A stretch of 64,000 nt of DNA from Klebsiella electrica (GCF_006711645.1 NZ_CP041247.1:4278001-4342000), one strand, 5' to 3'; counted from the first letter of the stretch, positions 47,136 to 58,485 are shown. The notes: generated by a model from the letters alone, not told the origin. Translations and numbers: made by a program.

Positions 47136-49799
47136 ATGAGTAACTCTTTACCTGATACTGTCTCCCCTACCCTCTCCGCTCAACCTGAGAATCCAGGTAG
47201 CTGGCCACAAGGGGATTTGAACTGTGCCGCCATCAAGGCACATCTCGATACTTTCCAGCGCTGGCTGGGCGAAGCATTTGATAGCGGTATCCCCGCCGGG
47301 GAGCTCATCGAAGCGCGAACCGAATTTATCGACCAGCTGCTCCAGCGCCTGTGGGTGGATTACGGTTTTGGTTCAGTCAGCGATCTGGCGCTGGTCGCGG
47401 TTGGAGGATACGGTCGCGGCGAGCTGCACCCGCTCTCCGACATCGACCTGCTGATTCTCAGCCGCAAAAAACTCTCCGATGAGCAGGCGCAGAAAGTGGG
47501 CGAACTGCTGACGCTGCTGTGGGATATCAAGCTCGAAGTCGGCCACAGCGTGCGCACGCTCGAAGAGTGCCTGCTGGAAGGACTGTCCGATCTGACCGTT
47601 GCCACCAACCTGATCGAAACGCGTCTGCTGATTGGCGACGTCGCGCTATTTCTGGAGCTACAAAAACATATTTTCAGCGATGGCTTCTGGCCCTCGGAGA
47701 AGTTTTTCGCCGCCAAGGTCGAAGAGCAGAATATACGCCACCAGCGCTACCACGGCACCAGCTATAACCTCGAACCGGACGTGAAAAGCAGTCCCGGCGG
47801 CCTGCGCGATATCCACACCCTGCAGTGGGTCGCCCGTCGTCACTTCGGCGCCACTTCGCTGGATGAAATGGTCGGTTTCGGCTTTCTTACCGAAGCCGAA
47901 CGCAACGAGCTTAACGAATGTCTGCACCAGTTGTGGCGGATCCGCTTTGCGCTGCACCTCGAGTTAAACCGCTACGACAACCGTCTGTTATTCGATCGCC
48001 AGTTCAGCGTCGCCCGCCGACTGCGCTACGAAGGCGAAGGCAATCAGCCTATCGAATACATGATGAAGGATTTCTTCCGCGTCACCCGGCGGGTCAGCGA
48101 ACTGAATCACATGCTGCTCCAGCTGTTTGATGAAGCCATCCTCGCCCTCACCGAAGATGAAAAGCCGCGGCCCATCGATGATGATTTTCAGCTGCGCGGC
48201 ACGCTGATTGACCTGCGCGACGACACGCTGTTTATCCGCGAACCGCAGGCTATCCTGCGCATGTTCTATATTATGGTGCGTAACAGCAGCATCACCGGCA
48301 TCTACTCGACGACGCTTCGCCACCTGCGTCACGCGCGGCGCCACCTGACGCAGCCGCTGTGCTATATCCCGGAAGCGCGCACGATTTTCCTCAGTATGTT
48401 GCGTCACCAGGGCGCGGTCAGCCGGGGACTGTTGCCGATGCACCGCCACAGCGTACTGTGGGCCTATATGCCGCAGTGGTCGCATATCGTGGGCCAGATG
48501 CAGTTTGACCTGTTTCATGCCTATACGGTCGATGAGCATACGATCCGCGTGCTGCTGAAGCTGGAAAGCTTCGCTAAAGAAGAGACCCGCAGCCGCCATC
48601 CGCTGTGCGTGGAACTGTGGCCTCGCCTGACGCACCCGGAGCTGATTCTGATTGCCGCCCTGTTCCATGATATTGCCAAAGGTCGCGGCGGCGATCATTC
48701 GGTCCTCGGCGCCCAGGATGTGCTGAAATTCGCCGAGCTGCACGGGCTTAACTCGCGGGAAACCCAGCTGGTGGCCTGGCTGGTGCGCCATCATCTGTTG
48801 ATGTCGGTCACCGCCCAGCGCCGTGATATTCAGGATCCCGAGGTTATCAAGCAGTTTGCCGAAGAGGTGCAAACCGAAAACCGCCTGCGCTACCTGGTAT
48901 GCCTGACCGTCGCCGATATCTGTGCGACCAACGAAACCTTGTGGAACAGCTGGAAGCAGAGCCTGCTGCGCGAGCTCTATTTCGCCACCGAAAAACAGCT
49001 GCGCCGCGGCATGCAAAGCACGCCGGATATGCGCGAACGGGTTCGCCACCATCAGTTGCAGGCGCTGGCGCTGCTACGGATGGAAAATATTAATGAAGAG
49101 GCGCTGCATCAAATCTGGAATCGCTGCCGCGCCAACTACTTCGTGCGCCATACGCCCAACCAGCTCGCCTGGCACGCCCGCAATTTGCTCAAACACGACC
49201 TGAGCAAACCGATGATCCTGCTCAGCTCGCAGGCCACGCGCGGCGGGACCGAAATTTTTATCTGGAGCCCGGACCGCCCGTATCTGTTTGCCGCCGTCTG
49301 TGGCGAGCTGGATCGCCGCAACCTCAGCGTTCACGATGCCCAGATTTTTACCACCCGCGACGGCATGGCGATGGATACCTTTATTGTGCTGGAGCCGGAC
49401 GGCAGTCCGCTTTCCGCCGATCGCCATGAGATTATCCGTCACGGTCTGGAACAGACCATTACCCAGCGCAGCTGGCAGCCGCCGGCCCCGCGCCGTCAGG
49501 CGGCGAAACTTCGCCATTTTTCCGTCGTTACCGAAGTCAATTTCCTGCCGACGCACACCGACAGAAAATCGTTTCTTGAGCTGATTGCGCTCGATCAGCC
49601 GGGCCTGCTGGCGCGCGTGGGTCAGGTGTTCGCCGACCTCAATATTTCGCTTCACGGAGCGCGAATTACGACAATCGGTGAGCGAGTAGAAGATTTATTT
49701 ATAATCGCGACGGCGGACCGGCGTGCGCTTAATAATGCGCTGCAACAAGAAGTACAACAACGGTTGACAGAGGCCCTCAATCCAAACGATAAAGGGTGA
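47136..49799 (+). CDS. glnD: Bifunctional uridylyltransferase/uridylyl-removing enzyme GlnD
   Basis: An 887-residue glutamine sensor that adds UMP to PII (GlnB/GlnK) at low glutamine and removes it at high glutamine. Domains in order: nucleotidyltransferase ([17 protein letters not shown], about residues 95-111), linker helices, HD hydrolase ([15 protein letters not shown], about residues 508-522) and two C-terminal ACT domains that bind glutamine. The start at 47136 has GGTGA upstream and matches family length; the frame is open to 47109. Confidence 0.97.
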   Translation: MSNSLPDTVSPTLSAQPENPGSWPQGDLNCAAIKAHLDTFQRWLGEAFDSGIPAGELIEARTEFIDQLLQRLWVDYGFGSVSDLALVAVGGYGRGELHPLSDIDLLILSRKKLSDEQAQKVGELLTLLWDIKLEVGHSVRTLEECLLEGLSDLTVATNLIETRLLIGDVALFLELQKHIFSDGFWPSEKFFAAKVEEQNIRHQRYHGTSYNLEPDVKSSPGGLRDIHTLQWVARRHFGATSLDEMVGFGFLTEAERNELNECLHQLWRIRFALHLELNRYDNRLLFDRQFSVARRLRYEGEGNQPIEYMMKDFFRVTRRVSELNHMLLQLFDEAILALTEDEKPRPIDDDFQLRGTLIDLRDDTLFIREPQAILRMFYIMVRNSSITGIYSTTLRHLRHARRHLTQPLCYIPEARTIFLSMLRHQGAVSRGLLPMHRHSVLWAYMPQWSHIVGQMQFDLFHAYTVDEHTIRVLLKLESFAKEETRSRHPLCVELWPRLTHPELILIAALFHDIAKGRGGDHSVLGAQDVLKFAELHGLNSRETQLVAWLVRHHLLMSVTAQRRDIQDPEVIKQFAEEVQTENRLRYLVCLTVADICATNETLWNSWKQSLLRELYFATEKQLRRGMQSTPDMRERVRHHQLQALALLRMENINEEALHQIWNRCRANYFVRHTPNQLAWHARNLLKHDLSKPMILLSSQATRGGTEIFIWSPDRPYLFAAVCGELDRRNLSVHDAQIFTTRDGMAMDTFIVLEPDGSPLSADRHEIIRHGLEQTITQRSWQPPAPRRQAAKLRHFSVVTEVNFLPTHTDRKSFLELIALDQPGLLARVGQVFADLNISLHGARITTIGERVEDLFIIATADRRALNNALQQEVQQRLTEALNPNDKG

Positions 49800-49834
49800 C
49801 GAACTTTTAATGTGTAAAGAGAAAGAGTAAAACA

Positions 49835-50659
49835 ATGCAGCAATTACAGAATGTTATTGAGTCCGCTTTTGAGCGTCGCGCCGACATCACGCCGGCAAAT
49901 GTGGATACCGTAACCCGCGAAGCGGTTAACCAGGTGATTTCTCTGCTTGATTCCGGCGCGCTGCGTGTCGCTGAAAAGATCGATGGCCAGTGGGTCACCC
50001 ATCAATGGCTGAAGAAGGCGGTTCTGCTCTCTTTCCGTATTAACGATAACCAGGTTATCGACGGTGCTGAAAGCCGCTACTTCGATAAAGTGCCGATGAA
50101 ATTCGCTGACTATGATGAAGCGCGTTTCCAGAAAGAAGGCTTCCGCGTGGTTCCGCCGGCGGCGGTTCGCCAGGGCGCATTTATTGCCCGCAACACCGTG
50201 CTGATGCCGTCCTACGTCAACATCGGCGCCTACGTGGACGAAGGCTCCATGGTAGATACCTGGGCCACCGTGGGTTCCTGCGCGCAGATTGGTAAAAACG
50301 TACACCTGTCCGGCGGCGTCGGTATCGGCGGCGTCCTCGAGCCGCTGCAGGCTAACCCGACCATCATCGAAGACAACTGCTTCATCGGCGCGCGCTCTGA
50401 AGTGGTTGAAGGCGTGATCGTTGAAGAAGGTTCCGTGATCTCCATGGGCGTGTACCTGGGTCAGAGCACCAAAATTTACGATCGAGAAACCGGCGAAGTC
50501 CATTACGGCCGCGTTCCGGCGGGTTCAGTGGTGGTTTCCGGCAACCTGCCGTCGAAAGATGGCAAGTACAGCCTGTACTGCGCCGTTATCGTGAAGAAAG
50601 TGGATGCGAAAACTCGCGGCAAGGTCGGCATTAACGAACTGCTGCGTACCATCGACTAA
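49835..50659 (+). CDS. dapD: Tetrahydrodipicolinate N-succinyltransferase
   Basis: A 274-residue left-handed beta-helix acyltransferase of the lysine/meso-diaminopimelate pathway. The N-terminal helical domain is followed by hexapeptide repeats (residues about 105-220), with segments such as [20 protein letters not shown] and [11 protein letters not shown]. It is downstream of glnD on the same strand. Confidence 0.97.
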   Translation: MQQLQNVIESAFERRADITPANVDTVTREAVNQVISLLDSGALRVAEKIDGQWVTHQWLKKAVLLSFRINDNQVIDGAESRYFDKVPMKFADYDEARFQKEGFRVVPPAAVRQGAFIARNTVLMPSYVNIGAYVDEGSMVDTWATVGSCAQIGKNVHLSGGVGIGGVLEPLQANPTIIEDNCFIGARSEVVEGVIVEEGSVISMGVYLGQSTKIYDRETGEVHYGRVPAGSVVVSGNLPSKDGKYSLYCAVIVKKVDAKTRGKVGINELLRTID

Positions 50660-50665
50660 GCAGAA

Positions 50666-50693
50666 TAAAAAGCGGGAGATATCCCGCTTTTTT
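50666..50693 (+). terminator. Terminator after dapD
   Basis: AAAAAGCGGGA-GATA-TCCCGCTTTTTTT, a short GC stem with a long T tract. Confidence 0.9.
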
Positions 50694-50766
50694 TATATTT
50701 GAAGCTGGCGAAGATGGATCTTTTCGTTAATTATTCAAAGGTTATGATGATATCAAAGGTACCGTT

Positions 50767-51153
50767 ATGTACGATAATCTGAAAAGTCTTGGCATTACCA
50801 ATCCCGATGAGATCGATCGCTATAGCCTGCGGCAGGAAGCCAACAACGACATTCTGAAAATCTATTTTCAGAAAGACAAAGGCGAGTTCTTCGCCAAAAG
50901 CGTCAAGTTTAAATACCCGCGCCAGCGTAAGACCGTTGTCGCCGATGGCGTAGGTCAGGGGTATAAAGAGGTTCAGGAAATTAGCCCGAATCTGCGCTAC
51001 GTTATCGATGAGCTGGATCAGATCTGCCAGCGCGATCGTACCGAAGTCGACCTCAAACGTAAGATCCTCGACGATCTGCGTCATCTGGAAAGCGTCGTCA
51101 CCCATAAGATCAGTGAAATTGAAGCCGATCTGGAAAAACTGACGCGCAAATAG
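50767..51153 (+). CDS. yaeH: YaeH, DUF3461 protein
   Basis: A 128-residue conserved cytoplasmic protein of unknown function, the same length as E. coli YaeH ([20 protein letters not shown]). It is highly charged, with a C-terminal helical, possibly coiled-coil segment (about residues 85-126). In E. coli yaeI lies between dapD and yaeH; here it is absent and yaeH follows dapD directly. Confidence 0.93.
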   Translation: MYDNLKSLGITNPDEIDRYSLRQEANNDILKIYFQKDKGEFFAKSVKFKYPRQRKTVVADGVGQGYKEVQEISPNLRYVIDELDQICQRDRTEVDLKRKILDDLRHLESVVTHKISEIEADLEKLTRK

Positions 51154-51170
51154 CCGTACGCGGATGTCGC

Positions 51171-51204
51171 TGTAGGCCGGGTCAGGCGAAGCCGCCACCC
51201 GGCA
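51171..51204. repeat. REP-type palindromic unit, also a likely terminator
   Basis: TGTAGGCCGGGTCAGGCGAA followed by GCCGCCACCCGGCA, the classic enterobacterial REP with complementary GCCGGGT/ACCCGGC arms, then T7. It lies between the convergent yaeH and cdaR. Confidence 0.88.
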
Positions 51205-51223
51205 TTTTTTTGTCTAAAACAGA

Positions 51224-52381
51224 CTATCTTTGCTCATCCAACTGCAGCGCGATATACAGCAGCAGGCGGTCATCAAAATTCCCCAGGTTCAGCCCCGTCA
51301 GTTCAGCAATACGATTCAGGCGATACTCCAGCGTATTGCGATGAATAAACAGCGCCTTTGACGTCGCCAGCGGCTGCACGTTATGGCGAAACCAGGCTTG
51401 TAGCGTGCGTCGCAGCAGACCGTTATTATCCATCGCCTTCAGCCGCACCAGTGGACGGGCAAGCTCATTCGCCTGCCAGCCGCCGCGCAGGCTATCGAGC
51501 AGCACCGGCAACATTAAATCCTGATAAAAATAGCTGCGGCTCTCAGGCATACGCTGTTTGCCGACCATCATTGTGGTACGGGCGGTGCGCCAGGAACGGG
51601 CGATGCTGCCGGGACCGGTAAAGAAGTTCCCCAGCGCCACGCGAAAACGCAGCTGGCCGTTTTCTTTCATTCGGGCGATCAGCTGATCGATCCTTTTGCG
51701 GTGATCCTCCGCGTCCCAGCGGCCAAAAGCATTCAATGCCGGTTTGAGCACCACCATCTCGGTCAGTGAGACAATCGCCACCAGATTGTGGCGATCGGGC
51801 GTGGTCAGGGCGGTTTGCAACTGCTGCAGTTCGGCCATAGCGCTGTCTACGCCGAGCTGACCGCTATCCACTTCAATCATGGCGACCACGCGAGGCTGGT
51901 TCAGATCGATACCCAGCCGCTGCGCCCACTCGGTTAATGCGGGCGTATTCTCTTCGGCCTGGATCAGGTTCATAACCAGCTCTTCACGCAGGCGGCTATC
52001 CTGGGCCAGAAGGTGCATCAGCCGGGACTGCTCCAGCATCATCTCGGCAGTCATACACACCAGCTCGCCATATTTACGCAGCGTTTCGGGTTCGCCGGTC
52101 AGGCCGATGACGCCGACGATCTCCCCCTCCAGGCGCAAAGGCAGGTTAATCCCCTGACGCACGCCGTGCAGATGGCGAGCGACCGCATTATCAATATCCA
52201 CAACCCGTCCCTGGGAAAGCACCAGCAGCGCGCCTTCGTGCAATTCCCCAATCCGCTCGCGATCGCCGCTGCCGATAATGCGCCCGCGGGCGTCCATTAC
52301 GTTGATATTGGTATCAATGATGCGCATCGTACGCGCCACAATATCCTGCGCCATGTTGGTATCAAGATGCCAGCCAGCCAT
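51224..52381 (-). CDS. cdaR: Sugar-diacid regulator CdaR
   Basis: A 385-residue activator of glucarate, galactarate and glycerate utilisation genes. The N-terminal diacid-recognition domain (about residues 1-135) is followed by a GGDEF-like middle region and a PucR-type helix-turn-helix near the C-terminus (ALFIHRNTLEYRLNRIAELT). Length equals that of E. coli CdaR. Confidence 0.95.
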   Translation of the reverse strand: MAGWHLDTNMAQDIVARTMRIIDTNINVMDARGRIIGSGDRERIGELHEGALLVLSQGRVVDIDNAVARHLHGVRQGINLPLRLEGEIVGVIGLTGEPETLRKYGELVCMTAEMMLEQSRLMHLLAQDSRLREELVMNLIQAEENTPALTEWAQRLGIDLNQPRVVAMIEVDSGQLGVDSAMAELQQLQTALTTPDRHNLVAIVSLTEMVVLKPALNAFGRWDAEDHRKRIDQLIARMKENGQLRFRVALGNFFTGPGSIARSWRTARTTMMVGKQRMPESRSYFYQDLMLPVLLDSLRGGWQANELARPLVRLKAMDNNGLLRRTLQAWFRHNVQPLATSKALFIHRNTLEYRLNRIAELTGLNLGNFDDRLLLYIALQLDEQR

Positions 52382-52517
52382 GTAATCCTCCCGTCAACAG
52401 GAGGCCAGCATAAAAGAGTCGGCTGGACGCTGCATTGTGCATACGCATAAAGCATGACAGAGAAGTATGGAGTTGCGTGTGGAGTCACAGAAAGGAAAGC
52501 GCACCGGATAGCGGGGC

Positions 52518-52554
52518 CAAAAAAAGCCCCTTCCCTCAACGAGGAGAAGGGGCG
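52518..52554 (-). terminator. Terminator after degP
   Basis: GCCCCTTCTCCTC and GAGGGAAGGGGC form a long stem on the minus strand followed by T7. Confidence 0.88.
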
Positions 52555-52571
52555 GGCTTAGCCGTTGGCGA

Positions 52572-54011
52572 TTACTGCATCAGCAGATAGATAGTGCTAT
52601 CGCCACGCTGGATGTTCAGCGCCAGTACCGAAGGTTTGGCATCAAAGATTTTGCGCAGATCGGCGATATTTTTCACCGGCTGCTGGTTAGCGCCGACGAT
52701 GATGTCACCTTTCTTGAGGCCAATTTGTGCCGCCGGAGTCCCCGCTTTCACATTATTGACCACCACACCTTTGTCCTGACCTTTGTTGCTCATTTCCGCA
52801 CCTTCAATACCATTGAAGATGGTGCTGGAGTCAACCTGATTCTGGCTACTCTGCTGCAGCTCGACGGTCGCATTGACCGCTTTGCCATCGCGGACCAGCC
52901 CCAGCTCGACTTTGCTGCCGATAGGCATAGTGCCGACTTGCGCACGCAGCGCAGCAAAGCTGCTGATAGACTTACCGTTCAGCGAGGTAATCACGTCACC
53001 GGCTTTGATACCCGCTTTCGCGGCCGCGGAACCAGGCATAACCTGACTGACGAAGGCGCCGCGCTGCGCATCAACCTTCATGGCTTTCGCCAGCTCAGAG
53101 TTCAGCTCGGTTCCCATAATACCCAGCTCGCCGCGTTTCACCTGGCCATACTTGACCATCTGCTCGGTCAGGTTTTTGACCATGTTGCTCGGGATGGCAA
53201 AACCGATACCGATATTGCCGCCGTCCGGCGCCAGGATCGCGGTATTAATCCCGATCAGTTCGCCGTTGAGGTTCACCAGCGCGCCGCCGGAGTTACCGCG
53301 GTTGATCGCCGCATCGGTCTGGATAAAGTTTTCGTAGTTTTCAACGTTCAGGCCGCTACGGCCAAGCGCGGAGACAATCCCCGACGTGACGGTTTCACCC
53401 AAACCAAACGGGTTACCGATAGCCACGGTGTAGTCGCCGACGCGCAGCGCATCGGAATCTGCCAGCTTAATCGCCGTCAAATCTTTCGGATCCTGAATCT
53501 GGATCAGCGCAATGTCGGAACGCGGATCTTTGCCGACGACTTTGGCATCAAACTTCCGTCCGTCGCTCAACTGGACTTTAATCGTGGTCGCATTATCGAC
53601 AACGTGGTTATTGGTCACGACATAGCCTTTATTAGCATCAATGATGACCCCGGAGCCCAGCGCCATAAATTTCTGCTGCTGGCTGCCATCAGCCGGTGCC
53701 CCGCCGCCCTGTCCACCGCCCTGACAGAACGGGGAACTCTGGAACGGCGAACCATCCTGGCAGAACGGTGAATTATCACCAAAGAACTGCTGGAAGTTAC
53801 GCGGCATCCGCGGAGTGTTGACGGTCGTGCTGCCCTCAACATTAATGCTGACAACCGACGGCATCACTTTTTCCAGCATCGGAGCCAGGCTTGGCATTTG
53901 CTGTGTACTTGAGGCCGAAGAGGACGTTTCTGCCGCGCTCGCAGAGAGCGGTGATAACGCCAGACCTAAACTCAGAGCCAGTGCACTCATTGCTAACGTG
54001 GTTTTTTTCAT
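52572..54011 (-). CDS. degP: Periplasmic serine protease/chaperone DegP
   Basis: A 479-residue HtrA protease that degrades or refolds misfolded envelope proteins. A 26-residue signal peptide (ending SASA) is followed by a trypsin-like domain with catalytic His in TNNHVVDN, Asp in DPRSDIALI and Ser in GNSGGA, then two PDZ domains (about 285-375 and 390-475). The LA loop is Gln/Gly/Cys-rich, with two cysteines as in E. coli. The start is the second of two adjacent ATGs, matching MKKTTLA. Sigma-E and CpxR sites lie upstream. Confidence 0.97.
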   Translation of the reverse strand: MKKTTLAMSALALSLGLALSPLSASAAETSSSASSTQQMPSLAPMLEKVMPSVVSINVEGSTTVNTPRMPRNFQQFFGDNSPFCQDGSPFQSSPFCQGGGQGGGAPADGSQQQKFMALGSGVIIDANKGYVVTNNHVVDNATTIKVQLSDGRKFDAKVVGKDPRSDIALIQIQDPKDLTAIKLADSDALRVGDYTVAIGNPFGLGETVTSGIVSALGRSGLNVENYENFIQTDAAINRGNSGGALVNLNGELIGINTAILAPDGGNIGIGFAIPSNMVKNLTEQMVKYGQVKRGELGIMGTELNSELAKAMKVDAQRGAFVSQVMPGSAAAKAGIKAGDVITSLNGKSISSFAALRAQVGTMPIGSKVELGLVRDGKAVNATVELQQSSQNQVDSSTIFNGIEGAEMSNKGQDKGVVVNNVKAGTPAAQIGLKKGDIIVGANQQPVKNIADLRKIFDAKPSVLALNIQRGDSTIYLLMQ

Positions 54012-54059
54012 CATGTCTCACTCTATTTTAGATAACGAAAATTGCTATGTATGTGACCA

Positions 54060-54087
54060 TCAGAGTCATTTTATCGCGCTAAGTTCC
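54060..54087 (-). promoter_or_regulatory. Sigma-E promoter of degP
   Basis: -35 GGAACTT (54081-54087), 16-bp spacer, -10 TCTGA (54060-54064). It matches the sigma-E consensus and the position of the known E. coli degP promoter. Confidence 0.92.
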
Positions 54088-54115
54088 GGAATTAAGTATC
54101 TGGAAAAAGTAAAAA

Positions 54116-54133
54116 TTTATTGTCCGTCTTTAC
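54116..54133 (-). promoter_or_regulatory. CpxR box upstream of degP
   Basis: GTAAAGACGGACAATAAA on the minus strand, a GTAAA half-site pair about 30 bp upstream of the sigma-E -35. It is nearly identical to the E. coli degP CpxR site as I recall it. Confidence 0.75.
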
Positions 54134-54144
54134 AAAACCTGTAC

Positions 54145-55659
54145 CTATTCCACCGCCATCAAGCGCCGATATTCATCCCATGCATACAAATCCGTCATCC
54201 CACTGATATAGTCCTGTATCAGGCGACAGCGATAATAATATTCCATCACCGGAAATTCCTCAGCATCTCGTGAAACCTTATTTACTGCTTCAACATAGGC
54301 CAACCGATGACGCGTCGAAAGTTTCTGGAACAAGCGCGAGGCAATAGGTAAGCTCCTCACCCGCTCTTTCTCCACTAATAAGCTGAACTCCTCCAGCGAT
54401 AATTTTAGCAACGGCTCATAGATATCCAGAAGACCGCTAATCACCCGATAGCCTTGTAATTCCAGTTGCTCAACATCGGGATGACTAAACACATGTTTTA
54501 TCGCGACGTTTTTATATAGCTCCAGCAGTTGACTGCAGTCGCTATCGTCCTCAAGCAACGCGTGATTAAAATCACCGGTAAAGATCTTCGGTAAATTATC
54601 GATAAACCGGCGGGCCGCATACGGCACCAGTTTATTCAGCGTATTGACTCGTAAATACATAAAGAACTGATCTTCCGTACTCCGACTCAGAGAATTAGAG
54701 CGCGATTTATCCCAGGCATTTTCCACCACCTGCGAAAATAAAGAGCCTTTCTCATGCTGTCCCCACGCCTCGTGAAGGAGTTGATAGAGTTGCTCTACGC
54801 TGAAAATACGTTTTTCTACCGCATCCTCAAGATCGGCCACACAATATGAGATATCGTCCGCCGCCTCCATAATCCATGTCAAAGGGAAGCGATTGTAAGG
54901 AGCCAGAGCAAGTTCTTTACGCAACCTCTCAATATACCCCTCTTCGGCTAAATAATAACCAGGCTTCTTCATTAAATAACTGTGGCTGGCGGGGAGTTCT
55001 CCCCGCCACCACGCCGGGCGGGTATATTTTAGAATGCAGCCAACCTGCGCCCAGGTCAGATTCATCCGCATGAGGGTATGCACTAAGCGAATCCCCTGCG
55101 CGTTGCCTTCAAACCAGCACAGATCCTGACGAACCTTGCTCCGCAGCCCATTCAGCCCGCCAGCGCCCTCCTGCAAACGGAGCGCCTCCACCGTACAACG
55201 ATCCTGCGCTAACGGCGCGCCGGCCGCATCGTCAGGCGCGAGCCGCTGACGGAACCAGTCATTTATCGCCGCCTCGCCAAAATGGCCGAACGGCGGATTG
55301 CCGATGTCATGCATCAGACAGGCCATTTCCACCACGCTCTCAAACGGCCCGGTGAGATCATCCAGCCCGTAGGCCTCCAGCTGACGCTGCTCTTTCAGGC
55401 GGCTGAGGATCTCTTTGGCGATATAGCGTCCCACCTGCTGAACTTCAAGGGAGTGGGTTAACCGGGTACGCACCGCGGCATTACGTTCCAGCGGGAAGAC
55501 CTGGGTTTTTTGCTGTAAACGGCGGATGGCCGGCGAGTTGATAATTCGCCCGCGGTCGCTTTCAAAAATACGCAGGATCTCACGTTCCGTTTCGACCCCT
55601 TGCGGCGAGCGGTAGCGCCGACGCCAGTTAATCTTGTTGCGAAAATCAATCTTTGCCAT
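54145..55659 (-). CDS. dgt: Deoxyguanosinetriphosphate triphosphohydrolase
   Basis: A 504-residue HD-domain hexameric enzyme that splits dGTP into deoxyguanosine and tripolyphosphate. HD residues are visible in [15 protein letters not shown] and [15 protein letters not shown]. The start at 55659 (MAKIDFRNK) has GGGAGAGG upstream; the frame extends to 55701. The C-terminal half is notably more A+T-rich than the N-terminal half. It is divergent from mtnN. Confidence 0.95.
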   Translation of the reverse strand: MAKIDFRNKINWRRRYRSPQGVETEREILRIFESDRGRIINSPAIRRLQQKTQVFPLERNAAVRTRLTHSLEVQQVGRYIAKEILSRLKEQRQLEAYGLDDLTGPFESVVEMACLMHDIGNPPFGHFGEAAINDWFRQRLAPDDAAGAPLAQDRCTVEALRLQEGAGGLNGLRSKVRQDLCWFEGNAQGIRLVHTLMRMNLTWAQVGCILKYTRPAWWRGELPASHSYLMKKPGYYLAEEGYIERLRKELALAPYNRFPLTWIMEAADDISYCVADLEDAVEKRIFSVEQLYQLLHEAWGQHEKGSLFSQVVENAWDKSRSNSLSRSTEDQFFMYLRVNTLNKLVPYAARRFIDNLPKIFTGDFNHALLEDDSDCSQLLELYKNVAIKHVFSHPDVEQLELQGYRVISGLLDIYEPLLKLSLEEFSLLVEKERVRSLPIASRLFQKLSTRHRLAYVEAVNKVSRDAEEFPVMEYYYRCRLIQDYISGMTDLYAWDEYRRLMAVE

Positions 55660-55743
55660 GGCCTCTCCCGCGCGAGCAATAACGTTTCCCTTTGAGTGCA
55701 TGATAGACTATGCAACTAAACCTGACACATCGCGAGTAAATCT

Positions 55744-56442
55744 ATGAAAATCGGCATTATTGGCGCTATGGAAGAAGAAGTTACCCTTCTGCGCGACAAA
55801 ATCGAAAACCGTCAGACTCTGACCCATGGCGGGAGCGAAATCTACACCGGTCAGCTGAACGGCACCGATGTTGTCCTGCTCAAATCAGGCATTGGCAAAG
55901 TGGCTGCGGCCATGGGCGCAGCCCTGCTGCTGGAGATTTGTAAGCCGGACGTGATTATCAACACCGGTTCCGCAGGCGGACTGGCGTCGACGCTGAAAGT
56001 CGGCGATATCGTCATCTCCGACGAGACGCGCTACCACGATGCTGACGTCACCGCCTTTGGTTATGAGTATGGCCAGCTGCCCGGCTGCCCGGCAGGCTTC
56101 AAAGCCGACGATAAGCTGATTGCCGCCGCGCAAAGCTGCATCGAAGCGCTGAATCTGCACGCGGTCCGCGGCCTGATCGTCAGCGGCGACGCCTTCATCA
56201 ACGGCTCGGTCGGACTGGCGAAAATCCGCCACAACTTCCCGCAGGCCGTAGCGGTTGAAATGGAAGCCACGGCGATCGCCCATGTTTGCCACAACTTCGG
56301 CGTGCCGTTCGTGGTGGTACGCGCGATTTCCGACGTGGCGGATCAGCAGTCTCATCTGAGCTTTGATGAGTTCCTCGCCGTTGCCGCCAGACAGTCCACG
56401 CTGATGGTGGAAAAGCTGGTACAGACGCTGGCGCGTGGCTAA
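55744..56442 (+). CDS. mtnN: 5'-methylthioadenosine/S-adenosylhomocysteine nucleosidase
   Basis: A 232-residue nucleoside phosphorylase-fold enzyme (Pfs) that cleaves adenine from MTA, SAH and 5'-deoxyadenosine, and feeds the LuxS/AI-2 pathway. Landmarks: [18 protein letters not shown], the active-site [10 protein letters not shown] and [12 protein letters not shown], and the catalytic Asp in AISDVAD. It overlaps btuF by 8 bases. Confidence 0.97.
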   Translation: MKIGIIGAMEEEVTLLRDKIENRQTLTHGGSEIYTGQLNGTDVVLLKSGIGKVAAAMGAALLLEICKPDVIINTGSAGGLASTLKVGDIVISDETRYHDADVTAFGYEYGQLPGCPAGFKADDKLIAAAQSCIEALNLHAVRGLIVSGDAFINGSVGLAKIRHNFPQAVAVEMEATAIAHVCHNFGVPFVVVRAISDVADQQSHLSFDEFLAVAARQSTLMVEKLVQTLARG

Positions 56443-57235
56443 GTCGCTAAAACGGGCGCTTGCCGCTCTGCTGCTGCTGACCCCGGCGTGGCTCTTCGCC
56501 GCGCCGCGGGTAATCACGCTGTCACCGTCCAATACCGAACTGGCCTTTGCCGCCGGCATTACGCCGGTTGGCGTCAGCAGCCATTCCGATTATCCAGCGG
56601 AAGCTGTCGGTATCGAGCAGGTTGCCAGCTGGCAAGGGATGAACCTTGAGCGCATCGTCGCGCTGAAACCGGATCTGATTCTGGCATGGCGCGGCGGCAA
56701 TGCCGAGCGGCAGGTTAATCAACTGAGCGCACTGGGGATCAAGGTACTGTGGGTCAATACCGCCACAATTGAAGAGATCATTGCGACGCTGCGGCAGCTG
56801 GCGCAGTGGAGTCCGCAGCCGGAAAAGGCCCGCGCATCCGCACAGCGCATGCAGGACGACTATGATGTTCTCAAAGCCCGCTACGCCCATACGCCGAAAA
56901 AACGCGTCTTTCTGCAGTTTGGCGCCAATCCTCTTTTCACCAGCAGTCGGGGGTCGATTCAGGACCAGGTGCTGACGTTGTGCGGCGGTGACAATATATT
57001 TGCCTCCAGCCCGGTTCCCTGGCCCCAGGTGAGCCGTGAACAGGTCCTGGCGAGACAGCCTCAGGCCATTGTTATCGCCGGTGATGCCCGCCAACTCCCT
57101 GAAGTTGAACGCTACTGGCATAATCAGTTAAAAATTTCCCTGATTGCAGTCGATGGCGACTGGTTTGAACGCGCAAGCCCGCGTATTATCCTCGCCGCAA
57201 AACAGCTCTGCGAGGCGCTCGGGCAGGTTAAATAA
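56435..57235 (+). CDS. btuF: Vitamin B12-binding periplasmic protein BtuF
   Basis: A 266-residue class III substrate-binding protein that delivers cobalamin to BtuCD. The signal peptide spans about residues 1-22 (ending WLFA), and the mature form starts [11 protein letters not shown]. The two lobes are joined by a rigid helix. The start is GTG inside the mtnN end, an overlap that implies coupling. Confidence 0.95.
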   Translation: MAKSLKRALAALLLLTPAWLFAAPRVITLSPSNTELAFAAGITPVGVSSHSDYPAEAVGIEQVASWQGMNLERIVALKPDLILAWRGGNAERQVNQLSALGIKVLWVNTATIEEIIATLRQLAQWSPQPEKARASAQRMQDDYDVLKARYAHTPKKRVFLQFGANPLFTSSRGSIQDQVLTLCGGDNIFASSPVPWPQVSREQVLARQPQAIVIAGDARQLPEVERYWHNQLKISLIAVDGDWFERASPRIILAAKQLCEALGQVK

Positions 57236-57265
57236 GCACCGTTTGCGCAGGGTAAAACAACATCC

Positions 57266-57321
57266 GGCACAGAGAACGCCAGCGCGTAACCGCTATACGA
57301 ACGCCTGGCGGACGCTGTGCC
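57266..57321. other. Large stem-loop between btuF and yadS
   Basis: Outer arms GGCACAG (57266-57272) and CTGTGCC (57315-57321) and inner arms GCCAG (57278-57282) and CTGGC (57305-57309) are symmetric about 57293.5, spanning 56 bases. No U-tract. It is not a standard REP as I recognise it. Confidence 0.6.
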
Positions 57322-57378
57322 GATTTAATTTGATGAGTAAAACAGCCCAGAGAACCGGGCGCTTAACGAGAACTGACG

Positions 57379-58002
57379 ATGCTAGTCTATTGGCTGGATA
57401 TTATTGGCACCGCCGTATTTGCTATCTCGGGCGTATTACTGGCCGGTAAACTCCGGATGGACCCCTTTGGCGTACTGGTGCTCGGCGTGGTCACCGCCGT
57501 GGGCGGTGGAACCATTCGCGATATGGCGCTCGCCAACGGCCCGGTGTTCTGGGTCAAAGACCCCACCGACCTGGTGGTGGCGATGGTCACCAGCATGATG
57601 ACCATTCTGCTGGTGCGTCAGCCGCGTCGGCTGCCGAAATGGATATTGCCGGTGCTTGATGCCGTTGGGCTGGCGGTGTTTGTCGGCATCGGGGTGAATA
57701 AAGCGTTTCTGGCCCACAGCGGCCCGCTGGTCGCTATCTGTATGGGGGTCGTCACCGGCGTGGGTGGCGGGATTATTCGCGACGTGCTGGCCCGCGAAAT
57801 TCCGATGATTTTACGCACGGAAATCTATGCCACGGCCTGTATTGCCGGCGGTATTGTGCACGCCACGGCCTATGACGCGTTTCATGTTTCGCTACAAAAT
57901 TCGGCGATGATGGGCATGGTCGTCACGCTGATGATTCGCCTTGCGGCCATCCGTTGGCATCTGAAGCTGCCGACTTTTGCTCTCGACGATAACGGGCGCT
58001 AA
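57379..58002 (+). CDS. yadS: YadS, TRIC-like (UPF0126) membrane protein
   Basis: A 207-residue inner-membrane protein with about seven hydrophobic segments and two repeated UPF0126 halves. Each half carries a glycine-rich signature: VVTAVGGGTIRDM and VVTGVGGGIIRDV. Related proteins are trimeric intracellular cation channels; the role here is unknown (a glycine uptake role has been suggested for some relatives). The ribosome site is weak. Confidence 0.9.
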   Translation: MLVYWLDIIGTAVFAISGVLLAGKLRMDPFGVLVLGVVTAVGGGTIRDMALANGPVFWVKDPTDLVVAMVTSMMTILLVRQPRRLPKWILPVLDAVGLAVFVGIGVNKAFLAHSGPLVAICMGVVTGVGGGIIRDVLAREIPMILRTEIYATACIAGGIVHATAYDAFHVSLQNSAMMGMVVTLMIRLAAIRWHLKLPTFALDDNGR

Positions 58003-58059
58003 AACGGGGGAATTGCCCCGGCGGAGACACTCTACCGGGGCGAGAATCCAGTGCGGGGA

Positions 58060-58404
58060 TCAGACGCTGAATGAGGACCCGCAGCCGCAGGTACTTTTCG
58101 CATTCGGGTTGGTCACGATAAAACGCGAGCCTTCCAGGCCTTCGGTGTAGTCGACGGCACCGCCGACCAGATACTGCAGGCTCATCGGATCGACCACCAG
58201 GCCGACGCCCTGTTTTTCGATGGTCATATCGCCTTCGTTAACCTGATCGTCGAAGGTGAAGCCGTACTGGAAACCACTGCAACCACCACCGGTGATATAC
58301 ACACGCAGTTTCAGGTTTGGATTGTCTTCATCTGCAATCAGGAATTTTACTTTTTTGGCTGCAGCTTCAGTAAACTCCAGCGGCAACGCTACGTCATCAC
58401 TCAT
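58060..58404 (-). CDS. erpA: Iron-sulfur cluster insertion protein ErpA
   Basis: A 114-residue A-type carrier that delivers Fe-S clusters to apoproteins such as IspG; it is essential for respiration. The three ligand cysteines are present: one in [11 protein letters not shown] and two in CGCGSSF. Length equals that of E. coli ErpA. It lies between yadS (convergent) and clcA. Confidence 0.97.
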   Translation of the reverse strand: MSDDVALPLEFTEAAAKKVKFLIADEDNPNLKLRVYITGGGCSGFQYGFTFDDQVNEGDMTIEKQGVGLVVDPMSLQYLVGGAVDYTEGLEGSRFIVTNPNAKSTCGCGSSFSV

Positions 58405-58485
58405 TTTATGCTCCCATTGATACTTCTGACCGGTTAAAGAATAACCCGACCTTATGAGCCATTATCTAATACGGGGTCAAATCGT

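Noticed and set aside
48000..49660. Long minus-strand open frames opposite glnD
   Set aside because: GlnD is clearly coding on the plus strand with all its domains; the antisense frames are composition artefacts.
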